Shown here piece after piece: positions 59,825 to 64,000 of a stretch of 64,000 nt of DNA. The notes beneath the pieces were generated by a model, which was not told where the DNA came from, searched no databases, and worked only from the letters and a program-made list of their open reading frames with translations. The position numbers and the translations under genes were made by a program. Every line of letters starts with the position of its first letter. Position 1 is the stretch's first letter. This stretch comes from Exiguobacterium aurantiacum. GTDB lineage: Bacteria > Bacillota > Bacilli > Exiguobacteriales > Exiguobacteriaceae. The DNA lies in the NCBI RefSeq assembly GCF_001766415.1, contig NZ_MKXO01000001.1:992001-1056000 (forward strand), given 5' to 3'.

Positions 59825-59853
59825 AAAGCGCCCACTCGTTTGGGCGCTTTTTC
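59825..59853 (+). terminator. cstB terminator
   Basis: AAAGCGCCCA-CTCGTT-TGGGCGCTTT followed by TTCT. The TlpA fusion gene starts 16 bases later. Confidence 0.87.
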
Positions 59854-59868
59854 TCTAGGAGGGATATC

Positions 59869-60993
59869 GTGATTGCAATCGGTCCACTGAACGTCCGACT
59901 CGACCTGCTCGTCTTCATGGTCAGTCTGCTCGGTCTCTACATCGTCTTCAAAAAAATCGGGTTAACGGAAAAAGACCGCGACGCCGTCCTCGGGACGTGG
60001 TTCGCCGGGTTTCTCGCCTGGAAACTGAGCGCCATCATCATCGGCCTCGCCTCGACCGGTAGTTTGGCGCTATCACTGTACGCGACGGGCGGTATCTGGT
60101 CGATCCTGATCGCCATTGCAACAATCGGATTTTTTGTCTTCCGGCTTGCTCCCGGGCTTCGGGGCTATTGGCTATTTTCAGCCCTACTTTTATGGTTTGG
60201 TGTGACGATCGTCGTGCCGAAGTACGGAACGCTCCCATTGCTTTCATCGCCGCAGCCGCTCCATTTATACCTGGCTTTCCTCATCGCCTTATTACTCGTC
60301 GCAACGTGGCGCTGGATGCGGACACCCACGCTCGGGGCACAACTCTGGACCTTAGTCGGGGCGTTGGCGATTTGGTCGATCGGAACTTATGTGACCGGCA
60401 CGTTCGAATGGTGGGGGCTAATCCTGCTCTTCGTGCTCGTCGCCATCGCCATATACGTGGCGCGACCGTCTCAAAAAGCGATCCAATATGGGCTCGGGCT
60501 CGTCGTCCTGCTCGCCGTCATCAACGCGAGCTTACCGGACGAGACACCAATGCTCGTTGCCGACTCGTCTCAAGCAGCCGGGCTGAACATCGGCCAAGTT
60601 CCGCCGAATTTCGAATTGAAACGAACGGACGGGACGACGTTCAACTTGAAAGACTTACGCGGGCAGCGTGTCGTCGTCAACTTTTGGGCGTCATGGTGCC
60701 CACCGTGCCGGGCCGAAATGCCCGATATGGCCAAGTTTGCCCGCGAGCAAGATGACGTGACGATTGTCGCCGTCAACACGACGACGAGTGAACGTGACGT
60801 CGACGAGGCGCGGTCGTTCGTCGCGCCTTATGAAGACGCGTTCCAAGTCGTCTACGATGAGGACGGTGCCGTCGGGAACGCCTACCGGATCCAAGCGATG
60901 CCGACGACGTATGTGCTCGATGAAAATGGTGTCATCACAGCCAAACAGTTCGGGGCGATTGACCACGCTTGGCTCAATGCCCATACAAATTGA
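59869..60993 (+). CDS. Membrane protein fused to a TlpA/ResA-type thioredoxin domain
   Basis: 374 residues from GTG 59869, after AGGAGGG. Residues 1-225 contain about seven membrane helices (LDLLVFMVSLLGLYIVF first), resembling prolipoprotein-diacylglyceryl-transferase-like or other small integral membrane families only loosely. Residues 235-374 are a TlpA-like domain: VNFWASWCPPCRAEMPDM (CPPC site) and QAMPTTYVLDENGVI (cis-Pro). It is probably an extracytoplasmic thiol reductase with an integral membrane module that may deliver electrons. The fusion is unusual; exact family uncertain. Confidence 0.82.
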   Translation: MIAIGPLNVRLDLLVFMVSLLGLYIVFKKIGLTEKDRDAVLGTWFAGFLAWKLSAIIIGLASTGSLALSLYATGGIWSILIAIATIGFFVFRLAPGLRGYWLFSALLLWFGVTIVVPKYGTLPLLSSPQPLHLYLAFLIALLLVATWRWMRTPTLGAQLWTLVGALAIWSIGTYVTGTFEWWGLILLFVLVAIAIYVARPSQKAIQYGLGLVVLLAVINASLPDETPMLVADSSQAAGLNIGQVPPNFELKRTDGTTFNLKDLRGQRVVVNFWASWCPPCRAEMPDMAKFAREQDDVTIVAVNTTTSERDVDEARSFVAPYEDAFQVVYDEDGAVGNAYRIQAMPTTYVLDENGVITAKQFGAIDHAWLNAHTN

Positions 60994-60998
60994 AAACG

Positions 60999-61038
60999 AA
61001 GGAGCGGCTTTCTCTCGATTGAGATTAGCCGCTCCTTT
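60999..61038 (+). terminator. Terminator of the TlpA fusion gene
   Basis: AAGGAGCGGCT pairs with AGCCGCTCCTT, with an inner TCTC-GATT-GAGA stem, then TG. Stable, though with a short T-run. Confidence 0.78.
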
Positions 61039-61091
61039 GTTCGTCTCGAATTGTTTCCTATGACGGGCACTATGCTTCTCTCGTCTGAAAC

Positions 61092-61535
61092 TCAATTGAT
61101 TCTTTTTTTGTAGTCTTCAAATTCTTTCGATCCTCTCTTTGGAGGTCCAGGATCATTTTGAATGGATAGCCAACCTACTAGACCGATAACAAGGGAAAAA
61201 ACAAGAATCCCGAGTTGAGAAATCGACACCGACGCCATCAATCGGTCGATGATGTGCAGTATGATATATGTACTCGCGATGTGCAGAAACAGGGCTAACA
61301 CCCCTGTATGGGATGGGATGATATCGAGAGTAGTCAACGCCTGCAAGCATGCAGATAGAAACAAGTTGGTCGGGATTTCAGAAATTCCATATACGATGAA
61401 GAAGAGTAGCAGACTCCACAACGACTCATACTGTAGACCAAGTATCTTCAAAATTAGAAATTCCAAAGATGTAAAGACAACCAGTATGTTTGAAACGATC
61501 AATATACAGATTAATAGAGATTTAGTTCCTTTAAT
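61092..61535 (-). CDS. YrvL-like membrane protein, likely ATT start
   Basis: 148 residues from the ATT at 61535, which follows AAGGGAG by nine bases; no ATG, GTG or TTG fits that site, and the first alternative (TTG 61502) has none. Four membrane helices; GLQYESLWSLLLFFIVYGISEIPTN and SISQLGILVFSLVIGLVG resemble the YrvL family of Bacillus, where YrvL regulates YrzI/sigma-I-related membrane functions. The polar tail is KRGSKEFEDYKKRIN. AT-richer than its neighbours, so it may be recently transferred. Family and start are both uncertain. Confidence 0.55.
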   Translation of the reverse strand: MKGTKSLLICILIVSNILVVFTSLEFLILKILGLQYESLWSLLLFFIVYGISEIPTNLFLSACLQALTTLDIIPSHTGVLALFLHIASTYIILHIIDRLMASVSISQLGILVFSLVIGLVGWLSIQNDPGPPKRGSKEFEDYKKRIN

Positions 61536-61580
61536 TGTGATTGTCTCCCTTCGTTTTTAAGACGACGTATCCCCCAAACT

Positions 61581-61604
61581 GAAAACCGCCTCCCGGCGGT
61601 TTTC
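61581..61604. terminator. Hairpin at the end of the nitroreductase gene
   Basis: GAAAACCGCC-TCCC-GGCGGTTTTC, perfect 10-bp stem. The T-runs outside it are short. It lies right after the stop codon at 61605. Confidence 0.7.
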
Positions 61605-62354
61605 TTATTGCTTCAAATAGCCTTGTGTCTTCAAGAAGTCTTTCACATCGAGCCGAGTCGGCTTCGACAACATCCGTCCCATCTGGCCCGTCCATGTATC
61701 GCTGCGTTGGTTCGATCCGCGTGCCGCATAGTAGTCGTGAATCGTCTGATCGTACGCTGTGAGTTCTTGCTTCAGTTGAATCGGATCAGCGTCGTACGTG
61801 TTCTCATGATAGATATGCTCGAGCGGAAGCCGCGGTTTTTGATCCTCGACGTGCGCCGGGACACCGACTGCGAGCCCGAACAGCGGCAACACCCGCTCCG
61901 GCAAACCGAGCAACGCTTTGACCGCCGACATATCGTTGCGGATCCCGCCTATGTAACAAATGCCTAACCCCATCGATTCGGCAGCGACGACGGCGTTCTG
62001 TGACGCGAGCGTGGCGTCGATGACGGCGACGAGCAGTTTCTCATCGGTCTCGAGCGTCGGATTGACGGCGGCTTCTTGCAGTTCTCCGATCAGTTCGTGC
62101 CGGTATAGGTCAGCACAAAAGACGAAGAAATGACCGTTGTCGACGACGTACTGCTGATTGCCGGCGATCTCGGCGAGGCGTGCCTTCTTCTCCGGGTCGG
62201 TCACGCCGATAATCGAATACGCCTGGATGAAGCTCGACGTCGAAGCGCGCTGGGCACTCTCGACGATGAGACGGATCTGTTCGTCGGTCAGCGTCTCGTC
62301 CGTGAACGAGCGGACGGAGCGGTGGTTCAGTAATGTTTCAATGATTTGATTCAT
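61605..62354 (-). CDS. nfrA: NADPH-dependent oxidoreductase, nitroreductase family (NfrA/NfsA-like)
   Basis: 249 residues from ATG 62354, after AAAAGGGGGAAGCTGC; a longer start at 62420 is unsupported. FMN-binding motifs: HRSVRSFTDETLTDEQIR at the N-terminus, QRASTSSFIQAYSIIGV, and GICYIGGIRNDMSAVKALLGLPERVLPLFGLAVGVP. The basic C-terminal part with RGSNQRSDTWTGQMG binds NADPH 2'-phosphate in NfsA. It reduces nitro- or quinone compounds and FMN; Bacillus NfrA1 is linked to stress and thiol homeostasis. Confidence 0.92.
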   Translation of the reverse strand: MNQIIETLLNHRSVRSFTDETLTDEQIRLIVESAQRASTSSFIQAYSIIGVTDPEKKARLAEIAGNQQYVVDNGHFFVFCADLYRHELIGELQEAAVNPTLETDEKLLVAVIDATLASQNAVVAAESMGLGICYIGGIRNDMSAVKALLGLPERVLPLFGLAVGVPAHVEDQKPRLPLEHIYHENTYDADPIQLKQELTAYDQTIHDYYAARGSNQRSDTWTGQMGRMLSKPTRLDVKDFLKTQGYLKQ

Positions 62355-62451
62355 GCAGCTTCCCCCTTTTTTCTTATCTTGGCATACGGGAAGACTCCCG
62401 ACAATTTTGGAGGCTTTCACTCACGTTTGCACTTCGTAGAGTATCCACGGT

Positions 62452-62487
62452 AAACAAAAAAACAGAGATACGGTTAGGTATCTCTGT
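62452..62487 (-). terminator. katA terminator
   Basis: On the minus strand AACAGAGATAC-CTAACC-GTATCTCTGTT followed by TTTTTTG. It ends ten bases after the catalase stop codon. Confidence 0.93.
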
Positions 62488-62497
62488 TGCTGATGAT

Positions 62498-63967
62498 TTA
62501 TTCCGTCACTTGACTCAAGAACGGCGTGATATCGACGTTCAATTCTTTCGAGAGGCGTTCCCCGAGGTCACGGTCAGCACGATAGAAGTTGCAGATCAAG
62601 AGAAGGACCGTCTTCTCATGACGGACTTCTTTAATGTGGGCGACCAAGTTACGTACGAGACCATCTTTCTCGTCTTGCGAGTAGCGGCGGTACACTTCAC
62701 CCGCTTGCCCGAAGTCGTTCGTCTTCTCGATTTTCTGACGACCCGTTACTCCTGAAATCGGTTGCTCGGTTTCGATATAAGCCGCATCCGGTTTCGGTGT
62801 GTCCTCATAACGGTTCGGCTCGTAGTTGACCGGGCTCGTCTGTTGTTTGAACGGCATCGCGCCGTCACGTTGGTTGTTCGCTACTTGCGCGAACGGGCAG
62901 TTGATCGGGAGTTGGAGATAGTTCGCCCCAATCCGGTAGCGTTGCGTATCCGAGTACGAGAACAAGCGACCTTGGAGCATCTTGTCTTCAGATGGTTGAA
63001 TACCAGGGACGAGCACACCCGGGTTGAAACCGACCGATTCCGTCTCCGCAAAGTAGTTGTCGACGTTTTTATTGAGCGTCATCGTACCGACGAGTTGGTA
63101 CGGGATGACGTCTTCGAACCAGTCTTTCGTCGCATCAAGCGGGTCGAAGTCGAAGTTGTCCATGTCGGCCGGGTCGAGGATTTGGACGTAAAGGTCCCAC
63201 TCCGGGAAGTCGCCTTCTTCGATTGAGTTGAACAAGTCGCGCGTCGCATGGTTGAAGTCTTCCGCTTGCACTTTGGCCGCTTCGTCCATCGATAAGTTTT
63301 TGATGCCTTGCTTCGGAACCCAACGGAGCTTTATGTACACCGTGTTCCCAAATTCGTTTACCCATTTGAACGAATGGACCGATGAACCGCGCATGTGACG
63401 GTACGACGCCGGGATGCCTTCATCACTGAACAAGTGAACGAGCATGCTCGTCGATTCCGGTGTGAGCGACATGAAGTCGAAGAAACGGTCCGGGTCTTGA
63501 AGGTTCGTCCGTGGGTCCGGTTTGAGCGAGTGGATCACGTCTGGGAACTTGATCGCATCACGGATGAAGAAGACCGGCAAGTTGTTTCCGACGAAGTCGT
63601 AGTTCCCTTCTTCGGTGTAGAACTTGACTGAGAATCCACGCGGGTCACGAAGCGTTTCCGGTGAACCGAGACCGTGGATGACCGTCGAGAAGCGGGCAAA
63701 AATTGGTGTTTCTTGACCAACTTCTTGCAAGAATTTGGCTTTCGTATATCGTTTCATGCTATTTTTAACTTTGAAGACACCGTGTGCTCCGGCACCACGG
63801 GCATGAACGACCCGCTCCGGCACGCGCTCACGGTCAAAGTGGGCGAGTTTCTCAATTAGCTGATAATCTTCGAGAAGCGTTGGGCCGCGGCGGCCGGCTG
63901 TGATGGAGTTGGCGTTGTCCCCGATTGGAACGCCTTGGTTAGTAGTTAGATGACGATGTTGATCCAT
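62498..63967 (-). CDS. katA: Catalase KatA (monofunctional haem catalase)
   Basis: 489 residues, complete; RBS AGGAGGCAAC overlaps the 5' flank. Distal His is in ERVVHARGAGAHGVFKV, distal Asn in YDFVGNNLPVFFIRDAIKFPD, and the proximal Tyr in GRLFSYSDTQRYRIGANYLQLPIN. The small-subunit, clade-3 length is standard (no C-terminal flavodoxin-like domain). It splits hydrogen peroxide in the cytosol. Exiguobacterium strains are known for very high catalase activity. A PerR box upstream fits peroxide-inducible expression. Confidence 0.97.
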   Translation of the reverse strand: MDQHRHLTTNQGVPIGDNANSITAGRRGPTLLEDYQLIEKLAHFDRERVPERVVHARGAGAHGVFKVKNSMKRYTKAKFLQEVGQETPIFARFSTVIHGLGSPETLRDPRGFSVKFYTEEGNYDFVGNNLPVFFIRDAIKFPDVIHSLKPDPRTNLQDPDRFFDFMSLTPESTSMLVHLFSDEGIPASYRHMRGSSVHSFKWVNEFGNTVYIKLRWVPKQGIKNLSMDEAAKVQAEDFNHATRDLFNSIEEGDFPEWDLYVQILDPADMDNFDFDPLDATKDWFEDVIPYQLVGTMTLNKNVDNYFAETESVGFNPGVLVPGIQPSEDKMLQGRLFSYSDTQRYRIGANYLQLPINCPFAQVANNQRDGAMPFKQQTSPVNYEPNRYEDTPKPDAAYIETEQPISGVTGRQKIEKTNDFGQAGEVYRRYSQDEKDGLVRNLVAHIKEVRHEKTVLLLICNFYRADRDLGERLSKELNVDITPFLSQVTE

Positions 63968-63982
63968 ATTGTTGCCTCCTCT

Positions 63983-63997
63983 TAATAATCATTATTA
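63983..63997 (-). promoter_or_regulatory. PerR box upstream of katA
   Basis: TAATAATCATTATTA matches 13 of 15 positions of the PerR consensus TTATAAT-N-ATTATAA and is palindromic. It lies 16-30 bases before the katA start, over the ribosome binding region side of the leader. Further promoter elements are beyond the window. Confidence 0.75.
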
Positions 63998-64000
63998 CTA

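Noticed and set aside
1-64000. CRISPR arrays, tRNA or rRNA genes, prophage genes
   Set aside because: No spaced direct-repeat series, no tRNA-like cloverleaf with CCA, no rRNA motifs and no phage structural genes were seen by eye.

Overview
The window looks like chromosome of an Exiguobacterium-like member of the Bacillales. The evidence is an estimated GC content of about 50%, strong AGGAGG-type ribosome binding sites, frequent TTG starts, and a zapA-cvpA-polX-mutS2-yshE block in the Bacillus order. It also carries Bacillus-type OhrR/Ohr, OdhAB, BdbCD/Sco and LtaS. The genus is an inference; no rRNA or tRNA genes are visible. Almost everything is core metabolism, stress defence and transport. 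The accessory parts are one defence island and two TnpB-type insertion elements.

Region 1 (1-9.3 kb) is an AT-rich island encoding DptF, DptG and DptH, the restriction arm of DNA phosphorothioation (Dnd/Dpt) defence. It is bracketed by two same-orientation, divergent copies of a small nucleotide pyrophosphohydrolase gene. The DndBCDE modification genes are not in view. DptF carries an N-terminal extension of about 220 residues that I do not recognise.

Region 2 (9.3-17 kb) holds small unknown proteins, an EcsC-like protein and the genome-maintenance/division operon zapA-cvpA-polX-mutS2-yshE, which ends in an unannotated 28-residue membrane peptide gene. Region 3 (17-27.4 kb) holds a dicarboxylate/amino-acid symporter, an M23 cell-wall hydrolase with a likely WalR site, VanZ, glutathione peroxidase, a CAP protein, and ohrR/ohr with an intact operator. 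It ends with a phosphoesterase, a zinc alcohol dehydrogenase and a zinc-type CDF exporter whose promoter overlaps a perfect palindrome.

Region 4 (27.4-39.8 kb) has an ABC-F ATPase preceded by a leader with two tiny overlapping uORFs and an intrinsic terminator, which looks like antibiotic-responsive attenuation. It also has two MBL-fold hydrolases, an aldo/keto reductase, hemolysin III, FrnE, an orphan RHH antitoxin, an MFS pump with a Fur-type box, and a Sco-BdbC-BdbD thiol/copper cluster. Region 5 (39.9-49.3 kb) contains two complete tnpB-only IS200/IS605 elements, each in the 5' untranslated region of a small gene. Between them lie odhAB, with a cre site, and an ABC transporter.

Region 6 (49.3-64 kb) holds a SBF/ACR3-like transporter, an MFS transporter, a methyltransferase, a SulP-UspA pair and LtaS. 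It continues with a sulfide/persulfide detoxification cluster (TauE, rhodaneses, CstB-like enzyme) with two CstR-like operators, a TlpA-type membrane fusion, nitroreductase and catalase with a PerR box. The shared theme of regions 3-6 is thiol, peroxide, persulfide and metal stress.
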